DNA of 32,430 nt. Origin: Caryophanales bacterium UBA1744. GTDB lineage: Bacteria; Bacillota_I; Bacilli_A; RFN20; CAG-826. Positions 6,433-12,894 of this stretch are shown here, piece after piece. The translations under genes and the position numbers were made by a program. Below the pieces are notes generated by a model, which ran no database searches, had not been told where the DNA came from, and saw only the letters and a list, made by a program, of their open reading frames with translations. Within the stretch, counting starts at the first letter, position 1. The number at the start of each line of letters is the position of its first letter. Location: the NCBI GenBank assembly GCA_002314915.1, contig DCHU01000079.1, forward strand, positions 1-32,430, given 5' to 3'.

Positions 6433-7734
6433 TTATTTGTTGAGGTTGTAGAATGCTGCGATTCCTGGGTACTCTGCATCGTCGCCGAGTTCTTCCTCAA
6501 TTCTGAGGAGCTGGTTGTACTTAGCGATTCTGTCTGTACGTGACATAGAACCTGTCTTGATCTGGCCTGCATTTAATGCAACTGCTAAATCAGCGATTGT
6601 GACGTCTTCTGTTTCACCTGATCTGTGTGAGACAACGCATGTGTATCCTGCTCTCATAGCCTTCTGGCATGTATCGAGAGTTTCTGTTAAGGAACCGATC
6701 TGGTTGACCTTGATGAGGACTGAGTTAGCGCAGTTCTCTTTGATACCCTTAGCGACATAGTCCTTGTTTGTAACGAAGAGGTCGTCACCAACGAGCTGGA
6801 CCTTCTTGCCGAGTCTAGCTGTGAGCTTTGCCCAGCCTTCCCAGTCATTTTCTGCAAGTCCGTCTTCGATTGTGATTAATGGATACTTCTCAACGAATGA
6901 AGCGAGCATTTCGATCATTTCGTCTGATGTCTTTTCGCCTTCGCCAGAACGTGCAAGAACATACTTGCCCTTTTCTGCGTCGAAGAATTCTGAAGAAGCA
7001 ACGTCCATACCGAGCATGATGCCTTCTGGTCCTGCCTTATAGCCTGCAGCTTCGATAGCCTGGACTAAGATTTCGAGTGGGTGCTCGTTGTTCTTCATCT
7101 TGTTTGGAGCGAATCCGCCTTCGTCACCGACTGCTGTTGAATCGCCCATCTTCTTGAGGATCTTCTTGAGAGCTTCGAATGTTTCTGCGCCCATCTTGAT
7201 AGCCTCTGAGAATGTCTTTGCGCCGACTGGCATGATCATGTACTCCTGGAAGTCGCATGATGAGTCTGCGTGCTTACCGCCATTGATGACGTTCATCATT
7301 GGAACTGGTAACTGTTTTGCGTTAGGGCCGCCGAGGTAGCGGTATAATGGCTGGCCGAGGAAGTCTGCTGCTGCTTTTGCTGCTGCGAGTGAGACTGCGA
7401 GGATAGCATTTGCGCCTAATTTTGCCTTTGTGTATGTTCCATCGAGCTCGAGCATGATCTTGTCGATCATAACCTGCTCACAAACATTAACGCCCTCGAG
7501 TGCTGGAGCAATGATTTCGTTAACGTTCTTAACGGCTGTTAATGTACCTTTGCCGTTGAATGCGTTCTTGTCTCCATCGCGGAGCTCAAGAGCTTCTCTT
7601 TCGCCTGTAGAAGCGCCGCTTGGGACTGCTGCTCTACCGAAAGCACCTGATTCAGTTGTGATTTCAACTTCGACAGTTGGGTTTCCACGGGAGTCGATGA
7701 TCTGACGTGCGTGGACATCTGTAATGAATGGCAT
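6433..7734 (-). CDS. eno: Enolase (phosphopyruvate hydratase)
   Basis: 433 residues, full length for bacterial enolase, which interconverts 2-phosphoglycerate and phosphoenolpyruvate in glycolysis. The N-terminal ITDVHARQIIDSRGNPTVE is the family opening. The catalytic-lid and metal-site motifs are present: SGASTGEREALELRDGD, GDEGGFAPN, ITIEDGLAENDWEGW, GDDLFVTN, KVNQIGSLTET (catalytic Lys) and SHRSGETED. Nothing is missing. It is a single-gene transcription unit with its own promoter, a 5' hairpin and an AAGGAG ribosome site 11 bases ahead of ATG, all consistent with high expression. Neighbours on both sides are on the opposite strand and functionally unrelated. Confidence 0.98.
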   Translation of the reverse strand: MPFITDVHARQIIDSRGNPTVEVEITTESGAFGRAAVPSGASTGEREALELRDGDKNAFNGKGTLTAVKNVNEIIAPALEGVNVCEQVMIDKIMLELDGTYTKAKLGANAILAVSLAAAKAAADFLGQPLYRYLGGPNAKQLPVPMMNVINGGKHADSSCDFQEYMIMPVGAKTFSEAIKMGAETFEALKKILKKMGDSTAVGDEGGFAPNKMKNNEHPLEILVQAIEAAGYKAGPEGIMLGMDVASSEFFDAEKGKYVLARSGEGEKTSDEMIEMLASFVEKYPLITIEDGLAENDWEGWAKLTARLGKKVQLVGDDLFVTNKDYVAKGIKENCANSVLIKVNQIGSLTETLDTCQKAMRAGYTCVVSHRSGETEDVTIADLAVALNAGQIKTGSMSRTDRIAKYNQLLRIEEELGDDAEYPGIAAFYNLNK

Positions 7735-7773
7735 GTTTACTTATTTCTCCTTGTTATTTCTGAAAAACAAACA

Positions 7774-7792
7774 TGCTTACTCAACGTAAGCA
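7774..7792 (-). promoter_or_regulatory. 5'-terminal stem-loop in the eno leader
   Basis: On the minus strand TGCTTAC / GTAAGCA arms (7792-7786 and 7780-7774) enclose a 5-base loop. The predicted transcription start, about 7 bases after the -10 box at 7803-7798, falls at the first base of this hairpin, so the mRNA would begin with it. A further GCTTAC copy lies upstream at 7846-7851. It may be an mRNA-stabilising 5' hairpin or an operator. Confidence 0.5.
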
Positions 7793-7797
7793 CTAGG

Positions 7798-7826
7798 ATT
7801 ATAAGATAAAACGGCTCTGAAAACAA
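7798..7826 (-). promoter_or_regulatory. Predicted eno promoter
   Basis: Read on the minus strand: TTGTTT (7826-7821) as a partial -35, a 17-base spacer and a perfect TATAAT (7803-7798). It lies 64 bases upstream of the enolase start codon. Confidence 0.6.
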
Positions 7827-7862
7827 AGATATTGATATGTATATCGCTTACATTTTACTGAA

Positions 7863-7892
7863 TTGTCGATTTCGGATTGTTCAATATATAAT
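7863..7892 (+). promoter_or_regulatory. Predicted ung promoter giving a near-leaderless mRNA
   Basis: TTGTCG (7863-7868, 4 of 6), an 18-base spacer and perfect TATAAT (7887-7892). Transcription would start near 7899, only about 5 bases before ATG 7904, and no Shine-Dalgarno is present. Confidence 0.6.
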
Positions 7893-7903
7893 ATGAACAC
7901 ATT

Positions 7904-8569
7904 ATGTTAAAAGATTGGAACGAGCTCTTTAGCGCAACAAAAGATAAGGAATACAGCAAAAGTCTTCATGCTTTCCTTGATGAGGAATACAAGACGAAAA
8001 CCATCTATCCACCAAGGGATATGGTTTTCCAAGCTTTTAAGCTTACTTCCCCAAAAGATCTTAAAGTCGTAATCATCGGACAGGATCCGTACCACAATCC
8101 TGGGCAGGCAATGGGTTTATCTTTCTCGGTTCCAAAAGGATTTAATCCTCCTCCATCATTAATCAATATCTACAAAGAGATTCAAAATGATGAGAACATC
8201 GTCATGAATTTCGATAACGGAGACCTTACTCCATGGGCAGAGCAGGGCGTTCTTCTTTTGAACGCTTATTTAACTGTTGTTGAAAACACGCCTCTTAGCC
8301 ACAAGAGAAAAGAATACGATAGCTTCTTGAAGGACACTTTGGCATATATCGAGACATTAGATCAGCCAGTGGTCTATATGTTGTGGGGCGGCTTTGCCAA
8401 GAAGTATGCACAGTACGTGAAAAACCCTAAGCATCTTGTGCTCATGTCTGCACACCCTTCTCCTTTATCCGCTAATCAGGGAGGCTGGTTTAAGAAGAAT
8501 CTTTTCTCCCAATGTGACCGCTATCTTACTGAGAATGGCGTTAAAGCAATTGACTGGCAAATTAAGTAG
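7904..8569 (+). CDS. ung: Uracil-DNA glycosylase, family 1
   Basis: 221 residues, the normal length. It removes uracil from DNA, starting base-excision repair. The water-activating motif VIIGQDPYHNPGQAMGLSFS (Asp61 catalytic), the LLLNAYLTV segment, and the C-terminal HPSPLS loop carrying the catalytic His are all intact; PPPSLINIYKEI matches the minor-groove Pro-rich/Ser loop. The ATG has no ribosome-binding site and sits close behind a good -10 box, suggesting leaderless translation. There is no terminator after the gene: the TPP aptamer begins within a few bases of its stop, so ung transcripts probably run into that riboswitch. Confidence 0.97.
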   Translation: MLKDWNELFSATKDKEYSKSLHAFLDEEYKTKTIYPPRDMVFQAFKLTSPKDLKVVIIGQDPYHNPGQAMGLSFSVPKGFNPPPSLINIYKEIQNDENIVMNFDNGDLTPWAEQGVLLLNAYLTVVENTPLSHKRKEYDSFLKDTLAYIETLDQPVVYMLWGGFAKKYAQYVKNPKHLVLMSAHPSPLSANQGGWFKKNLFSQCDRYLTENGVKAIDWQIK

Positions 8570-8572
8570 ATT

Positions 8573-8720
8573 ACAATTATTGCAACCGGAGCTGACCGTT
8601 ACTGTTGGCTGAGAGGGGTCTTGAGGAGACCCGACGGCACCTGATCCAGGTAATGCTGGCGGAGGTAGTGGGACAATTTGTATTTGTCGTGGTGCCTCCC
8701 TTTGTAAGGAGGTATTTTTT
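8573..8720 (+). ncRNA. TPP (THI-element) riboswitch with combined terminator / SD-sequestering hairpin
   Basis: The conserved core of the thiamin pyrophosphate aptamer is present: CTGAGA (8609-8614) and ACCTGATCC..GGTAATGC..GGCGGAGG (8639-8665). Stems can be drawn: P3 GCTGAC/GTTGGC (8591-8596 and 8603-8608), an inserted P3a hairpin GGGTCT/AGACCC (8616-8632), P2 CCG/CGG, P4 ACCT/AGGT (8639-8642 and 8663-8666) and P5 CCAG/CTGG (8646-8649 and 8656-8659). The expression platform is TGCCTCC (8693-8699) pairing with GGAGGTA (8708-8714), followed by six Ts and then the ATG. That hairpin contains the Shine-Dalgarno AAGGAGG. The aptamer has a second GGAGGTA (8661-8667) that could pair with the same TGCCTCC, giving a simple two-state switch: with TPP the gene is off. 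It controls the ThiT-like gene directly downstream. Confidence 0.92.
8693..8720 (+). terminator. Riboswitch-controlled terminator overlapping the ribosome-binding site
   Basis: Seven-pair stem TGCCTCC (8693-8699) / GGAGGTA (8708-8714), loop CTTTGTAA, then TTTTTT (8715-8720). The 3' arm is the Shine-Dalgarno of the next gene and the T-run is its spacer to ATG 8721, so one hairpin could stop both transcription and translation. Confidence 0.7.
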
Positions 8721-9770
8721 ATGGAAAACACAAATCAGGAAAAAGAAACCAAGCTAGGAGGCTTCTTAGCTAAATGGGGATTCCTCGGCGCAGTTATCTC
8801 TGCAGTCATCGGAGTTCTCTTCACATTAGCGCCACTTTTCACAGTAGAACTCAAGTGGTACGACGCTGAAGGTAACAAGATTAAGGATTACTTTAACGTT
8901 AACTTAATCGATGCATTCAAGGGTTCAAATGCATCAAAAGTTTGGAACTGGACAATCATTGTCTTACTCGCATGTGTCGCACTCGCAGTCATCCTTGTTG
9001 TCGCAGGACGTTTCCTTAAAGGAAAAGTTGCTGATGGATTAAAGGTTGGTTCAACCCTTTCATTCGTCGTTGCCATTTGTATGGTCTTCGTCGCAAAAGA
9101 GGCATTCAACTCCAACATGTGCTATGTCATCGAGAACTACAACGGTCTTGAAGCAGCGTGGGGCTTGCCAGTCTCTATCGCATTCTTAACCTTAGCTGCA
9201 GTTGTCGCAATGAGCACAACTGAGAGCGCAAAGAATACAACAACAAGATCTATTGCAGAAGACGGTATGCTTATCGCACTTGCATTCGTTCTTAACTTCA
9301 TCAAGTTATTCGCAATGCCTACAGGCGGTTCAGTTAACTTCCAGATGCTCCCATTATTCATCATCGCATTGAGACGTGGCCCAGCTAGAGGACTCATCGC
9401 AGGCGGTCTTGTCTATGGCTTACTCACATGTATCACAGATGGTTGGGGACTCTACACATTCCCATTCGATTACTTCATCGGATTCGGTTCTGTTGCAGTC
9501 GTTGGATTCTTCAGATCTCTCATCTTAAACGAAAAGACAGGCTACAACCTCAAAGGCGAAATCTTCATCTTTGTCGCATGTATGCTTGCAACAGTCGTCA
9601 GATTCATCGGCGGAACAACATCATCAATGGTCTTATACGGCTATGACTTCAATGCTGCTGCACTCTACAACGTTGGATATGTCTTCATCTCTGGCTTAAT
9701 CTCAACAGTTGTCTTGATGGCTCTCTATGGACCACTCGTCAGAGTCAACAACATGTTCCCAGCAAAATAA
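8721..9770 (+). CDS. thiT: ECF S-component of ThiT type with N-terminal four-helix extension
   Basis: 349 residues, about twice the size of ordinary ThiT (roughly 180). Residues 178-349 form the S-component: GMLIALAFVLNFIKLF, then SVNFQMLPLFIIALRRGPARG closely matches the ThiT signature, with further helices to the end. Residues 1-170 are an extra membrane part with about four helices (19-41, 77-96, 108-125, 149-164) and an outer loop at 42-76; I do not recognise this part. The TPP riboswitch in front makes a thiamin-related ligand very likely. By-eye comparison with ThiT suggests that pocket positions are changed: a His-F-I-x-G motif is RFIGG here, the pocket Trp is not at its place, and the Y-S-L-x-x-N-G segment reads YNVGYVF. 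It may therefore be a divergent thiamin or thiamin-precursor importer. Codon use is strongly biased. Followed by a terminator. Confidence 0.8.
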   Translation: MENTNQEKETKLGGFLAKWGFLGAVISAVIGVLFTLAPLFTVELKWYDAEGNKIKDYFNVNLIDAFKGSNASKVWNWTIIVLLACVALAVILVVAGRFLKGKVADGLKVGSTLSFVVAICMVFVAKEAFNSNMCYVIENYNGLEAAWGLPVSIAFLTLAAVVAMSTTESAKNTTTRSIAEDGMLIALAFVLNFIKLFAMPTGGSVNFQMLPLFIIALRRGPARGLIAGGLVYGLLTCITDGWGLYTFPFDYFIGFGSVAVVGFFRSLILNEKTGYNLKGEIFIFVACMLATVVRFIGGTTSSMVLYGYDFNAAALYNVGYVFISGLISTVVLMALYGPLVRVNNMFPAK

Positions 9771-9787
9771 GTTGCAAATAAAGAATT

Positions 9788-9817
9788 AAAACATCCTCTC
9801 GGGGGTGTTTTTCTTTT
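9788..9817 (+). terminator. Rho-independent terminator after the thiT-like gene
   Basis: AAAACATCC (9788-9796), loop TCTCGG, GGGTGTTTT (9803-9811), then TTCTTTT. The stem has nine pairs including one G-T. Confidence 0.85.
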
Positions 9818-9829
9818 ATAATGATTGCC

Positions 9830-10471
9830 ATGAAGAAAAAGATTCTGCCAATATTTATCATCCTTATTAACCTATTCCTATTCGCCTGTACGGTTGGAAT
9901 CACAATAGCATTCTTTGCGGAACCTTATGAATGGAATCCTGGTGTTGCCGGATTTCAGTGTTTTAAATATTTCACAATTGACTCTAATCTTGCGTGTGGT
10001 TTAGGGTGCTTATTGTTTGCCGTTTATTACATAATTTCACTCGTAAAAGGAGTGGAGATTCCTAAATGGGTTCACTATGTGAAACTTGCTGTTACATCAG
10101 GTATCACTCTTACATTCTTAACATGCATTTGTTTCCTTGGTCCAGTGATGGGATTTGGAGGCCTATTTGGTGGAAAGAACTTCTTCCTTCACTTATTCAA
10201 CCCAATTCTTGCGTTCGTATCATTCTCGGTGTTAGAAACCCAAGTTCTACTAAAGAAATCATCATTATTTGGCATTATCCCAACATTCCTTTATTCAATT
10301 GCATACGTTCTTTGTGTCGTTATCTTGAGAGTGTGGCCTGATTTCTATGGTTTCTCGTTTGGTGGACATTTCGAATTGGTAGCGGTTGTCCTACCTATCA
10401 TGTATACAGTTTCGTGGGCCATCGGATTCGTTCTTGTCATCATCAGGAACGCAATTTCTCACAAGAGATAA
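9830..10471 (+). CDS. Six-helix membrane protein, Pr6Pr / FAR-17a-AIG1-like
   Basis: 213 residues from ATG 9830; an in-frame ATG at 9821 exists, but it lies inside a TATAAT box (9817-9822), so 9830 is preferred. Six membrane helices are predicted at about 7-29, 52-72, 85-104, 117-140, 147-168 and 183-206. The FKYFTIDSNL motif after helix 1 (45-54) and a histidine followed by NPIL (HLFNPIL, 121-127) resemble the F-x-[YF]-[FY]-T-x-x-S-N and H-x-x-x-P-[IV]-L patterns of Pr6Pr-type and FAR-17a/AIG1-type membrane proteins, whose bacterial role is unknown. No ribosome-binding site is seen and the -10 box sits 7 bases before the start, so a leaderless mRNA is possible. It is isolated between a terminator and a promoter. 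The family call is tentative. Confidence 0.6.
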   Translation: MKKKILPIFIILINLFLFACTVGITIAFFAEPYEWNPGVAGFQCFKYFTIDSNLACGLGCLLFAVYYIISLVKGVEIPKWVHYVKLAVTSGITLTFLTCICFLGPVMGFGGLFGGKNFFLHLFNPILAFVSFSVLETQVLLKKSSLFGIIPTFLYSIAYVLCVVILRVWPDFYGFSFGGHFELVAVVLPIMYTVSWAIGFVLVIIRNAISHKR

Positions 10472-10507
10472 CAAATCTACTCACAGTAGTTAGATAACAA
10501 ACTTGGT

Positions 10508-10535
10508 TTGTATTAATGTTTATTCGTGCTATAGT
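10508..10535 (+). promoter_or_regulatory. Predicted extended -10 promoter
   Basis: TTGTAT (10508-10513), a 16-base spacer and TATAGT (10530-10535) preceded by TGC, an extended -10 element. It lies 29 bases before the ATG at 10565; an AAGGAGG ribosome site is at 10551-10557. Confidence 0.6.
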
Positions 10536-10564
10536 GCATTGAACCTTTTTAAGGAGGCAGAAAA

Positions 10565-11719
10565 ATGATCGATGAAGAAAAGAAAGTCGAAGAAGTCGTC
10601 GAAGAAGACGATGAAGGATTTACAGATGTAAAACCTGTTGAAGAAGAAACACCTGCTGTTGAGGAAACTCCAGCGGTTGTTGAGGAGCCAAAACCTGAAG
10701 AACCTGCAGTAGAGATGAACGTCGTTGAAGACGAATCAGCTTCAAGTGCAGCAGAGTCATTCCAGGTAGACGCAATCAAGGATGAGAAGGGGAAAATTAT
10801 CTCTTACACATATCCTGATGAGAAGTTAAAAGGAATCGAAGATTCACGTAACAATTTCTACAAGACATATAAGAAGACAAACACCATCAAATGGGCAGTC
10901 ACAATGGTATTGCTCTTGATCATCGTCGCTTGCTGGATTGTCCCAACATCCCTCTTCGCCGAAGGAACTTGGGTAAACACAAATTCCATGTACATCACAA
11001 TCGGTGGACTTGTCATTTCATTGGTAGGACTCTGGTTGATGTCACACTTCATCAAGAAGAAGACAGACGCTTGCATGAAGGATTACTTCAAAACCTATTA
11101 CCAGTTATCGGATGAATTCGTCTATGGCGATTCAATCGACAACAAGACAGGTGACGTTGATTCCAAACTCGACACACAGGTTATGGTCGACGCAAATCTT
11201 TATGAAAACGTCTATAAGGTGGGAAGCCGCAACTGCATCAATTTCGATTACAAACACTCACATGTTGTCTTAGCGGATTCAGCAGCGCAGATCAGAGGAC
11301 AGAAAGCGCTCCAGACCGTTTTCGTCGGTAAGTTCTTATCAGTTGATAACGATTGGAACGGAGATGATTTAATCATCTACTTAAAGGGAAACAAGAGAGC
11401 ATTACCTCCAACAACCCTTCACTACTACGAACTCATGGAAGATAGCAAATACATGGTAGTCTACGGACCAAAGTCCGGTAAGAAGTTCCTCACAAAGAGA
11501 GTGAGAGACGCACTTGCTGAAATCAAAACAAACAAGACATTGGTTGACGTCGCAATCTCTGTTAGAAAAGGCAAGACATACATCGCTCTTGGATATGAAG
11601 ACGACTTGATGATCCTTCCAATGGACAAGCCATTCAATCCATCGGCAACAATGCAGTTAAGAGAGGATACCGCTAAGGTTTTAGCCCTCTTGGATGCAAT
11701 GAATTCAAGACACGAATAA
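10565..11719 (+). CDS. Acidic-headed two-helix membrane protein, possibly DUF3137-like
   Basis: 384 residues with a strong AAGGAGG site. Residues 1-65 are a Glu/Val/Pro-rich disordered segment with imperfect repeats (VEEETPAVEETPAVVEEPKP). Two membrane helices follow (about 108-130 and 141-161) joined by a short outer loop, then a 220-residue soluble domain. In that domain CMKDYFKTYYQLSDEFVYGD, followed by the strand pair ALQTVFVGKFLSVDN..DLIIYLKG, resembles DUF3137 proteins, which have the same two-helix plus cytoplasmic-domain layout. I would not assign a function. Codon bias is strong (ACA, TCA, GTC, AGA), as in asnS and the EAL gene, so the protein is probably abundant. Single-gene unit with its own promoter and terminator. 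The DUF3137 match is a low-confidence impression. Confidence 0.7.
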   Translation: MIDEEKKVEEVVEEDDEGFTDVKPVEEETPAVEETPAVVEEPKPEEPAVEMNVVEDESASSAAESFQVDAIKDEKGKIISYTYPDEKLKGIEDSRNNFYKTYKKTNTIKWAVTMVLLLIIVACWIVPTSLFAEGTWVNTNSMYITIGGLVISLVGLWLMSHFIKKKTDACMKDYFKTYYQLSDEFVYGDSIDNKTGDVDSKLDTQVMVDANLYENVYKVGSRNCINFDYKHSHVVLADSAAQIRGQKALQTVFVGKFLSVDNDWNGDDLIIYLKGNKRALPPTTLHYYELMEDSKYMVVYGPKSGKKFLTKRVRDALAEIKTNKTLVDVAISVRKGKTYIALGYEDDLMILPMDKPFNPSATMQLREDTAKVLALLDAMNSRHE

Positions 11720-11724
11720 TGATC

Positions 11725-11751
11725 AGGTCAGCTAAGTAAGCTGGCCTTTTT
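11725..11751 (+). terminator. Rho-independent terminator
   Basis: AGGTCAGCT (11725-11733), loop AAGTA, AGCTGGCCT (11739-11747) and TTTT. Nine pairs with one G-T. It follows the acidic-headed membrane protein gene. Confidence 0.85.
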
Positions 11752-11818
11752 CCATGCTTTTCTATTACTTAAATCTTATTTTTAAGTAAAAAGGTTTAGT
11801 AACTAAGATAATTGGGCA

Positions 11819-11849
11819 TATAATTACCACGAAGGACCGATTAATCGGT
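11819..11849 (+). promoter_or_regulatory. -10 box and 5'-terminal palindrome of the ntdp-tsa operon
   Basis: A perfect TATAAT (11819-11824) without a good -35 is followed, from about the predicted start of transcription, by the perfect palindrome ACCGATTAATCGGT (11836-11849). It can form a small hairpin at the extreme 5' end of the mRNA or serve as an operator. There is no Shine-Dalgarno before ATG 11867. Confidence 0.45.
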
Positions 11850-11866
11850 TTGCTCCCTTATTCACT

Positions 11867-12430
11867 ATGACTTACACAACTGAACCAAAACGTTTTTCCA
11901 AATGGATTACCGTTCAGGCCTACAAGCATGACGGCAACCTCCATAGACAGTGGTCTCCAGCATACCTTGCTCTTGAGACTGATGATTTCTGGGCTTTGAC
12001 ATCCAAGGCCTCTTTAGTCACGGAATGTGACGGAAGAAGATGGATGACTAAAGAGCCTGCTGTTTTCTTCTTATTTAAGAAGAAGTGGATGAATATCATC
12101 GCGATGATGAAAGATAATGGTGGCATTGTCTACTACGTTAATGTTGCTTCTCCAACCATTATGGACAATGGTTTCCTCAAGTACATCGACTATGATCTAG
12201 ACGTCAAACTATTCCCTGACGGTGCGATTAAAGTGCTTGATGAACAAGAATTCGAGAAACACATTCAGACCTATGGTTATCCTAGTGAGCTTGTCAAAGT
12301 CATTAAGGGAAGCTTCAAAGGAATTCAAGCTGATATGATGCACAAAGAATTTCCATTCAACATTCCAGATGTATTAAACATCTTCCAGAAATTTTTAGAC
12401 GAGAACCATCCGTTCCAGGTGAGACAGTAA
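11867..12430 (+). CDS. ntdp: DUF402 nucleoside tri-/diphosphatase (Ntdp, YgaC-like)
   Basis: 187 residues, family length. It is clearly the DUF402 family: VQAYKHDGNLHRQW, TECDGRRWMTKEPAVFFLF, YYVNVASPTIMDNGFLKYIDYDLDVKLFPDG (in two parts) and LLDEQEFEKH-like LDEQEFEKH all match the Bacillus subtilis YgaC / staphylococcal Ntdp pattern. The acidic cluster YIDYDLD supplies metal ligands. Characterised members hydrolyse nucleoside tri- and diphosphates and related sulfated or phosphorylated substrates in the cytoplasm. It starts the operon that continues, 1 base after its stop, into tsaE; this grouping is suggestive but no functional link to t6A synthesis is known to me. The ATG lacks a clear ribosome site. 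Confidence 0.9.
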   Translation: MTYTTEPKRFSKWITVQAYKHDGNLHRQWSPAYLALETDDFWALTSKASLVTECDGRRWMTKEPAVFFLFKKKWMNIIAMMKDNGGIVYYVNVASPTIMDNGFLKYIDYDLDVKLFPDGAIKVLDEQEFEKHIQTYGYPSELVKVIKGSFKGIQADMMHKEFPFNIPDVLNIFQKFLDENHPFQVRQ

Positions 12431-12431
12431 A

Positions 12432-12893
12432 ATGGAATTTAAGATAATCACTCATTCAAAAGAAGAAACGAGGGCATTAGGAGCATTCCTAGCGCCCCTC
12501 TTTAAACGCGGTGATGTAGTTCTCCTTAAAGGAGATTTAGGCGCTGGAAAGACCACTTTCACGGGTGGCGTTGCAGAAGCCCTTCATATTGAGGATCACG
12601 TTATCTCCCCAACATTCAACATCATGAAGTGTTATGTCGGAGGAGACATCCCTCTTTATCACATCGACGCATATAGACTTGAGGGGCAGAACATCGAAAT
12701 CGGCCTCGATGAGTTCATCGAAGGCGATGGAGTCTGTTTCATCGAGTGGCCACAGTTCATCGAGCCACTCATTCCTGATGAAGTCTTATCAATTACTCTC
12801 TTGAACGGAGGAGATGACAATAGAGAAATCACTCTTGAGTCAGATGATCCTCACTTCATCGATATCATCAACAAAGTAAAGGAGGCTTTCTAA
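12432..12893 (+). CDS. tsaE: tRNA t6A synthesis ATPase TsaE
   Basis: 153 residues, normal size. TsaE is the small P-loop ATPase that works with TsaB and TsaD to transfer the threonylcarbamoyl group onto A37 of ANN-decoding tRNAs. Walker A GDLGAGKTTF lies at 34-43, the conserved ISPTFNIMKCY segment follows, and HIDAYRLE and VCFIEWPQ complete the family motifs. It starts 1 base after the ntdp stop, with only a weak AGGTGAG upstream, so translation is probably coupled. tsaB follows 1 base after its stop. Confidence 0.95.
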   Translation: MEFKIITHSKEETRALGAFLAPLFKRGDVVLLKGDLGAGKTTFTGGVAEALHIEDHVISPTFNIMKCYVGGDIPLYHIDAYRLEGQNIEIGLDEFIEGDGVCFIEWPQFIEPLIPDEVLSITLLNGGDDNREITLESDDPHFIDIINKVKEAF

Positions 12894-12894
12894 T

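Noticed and set aside
6194..6451. Plus-strand reading frame covering the pdxU-eno intergenic region
   Set aside because: It runs through two terminators and lacks protein-like composition.
8465..8731. Minus-strand reading frame across the TPP riboswitch
   Set aside because: The DNA is explained by the conserved riboswitch and the ung 3' end.
10486..10498. CTACT-CAC-AGTAG hairpin after the six-helix protein gene as a terminator
   Set aside because: Only five pairs and no T-run.
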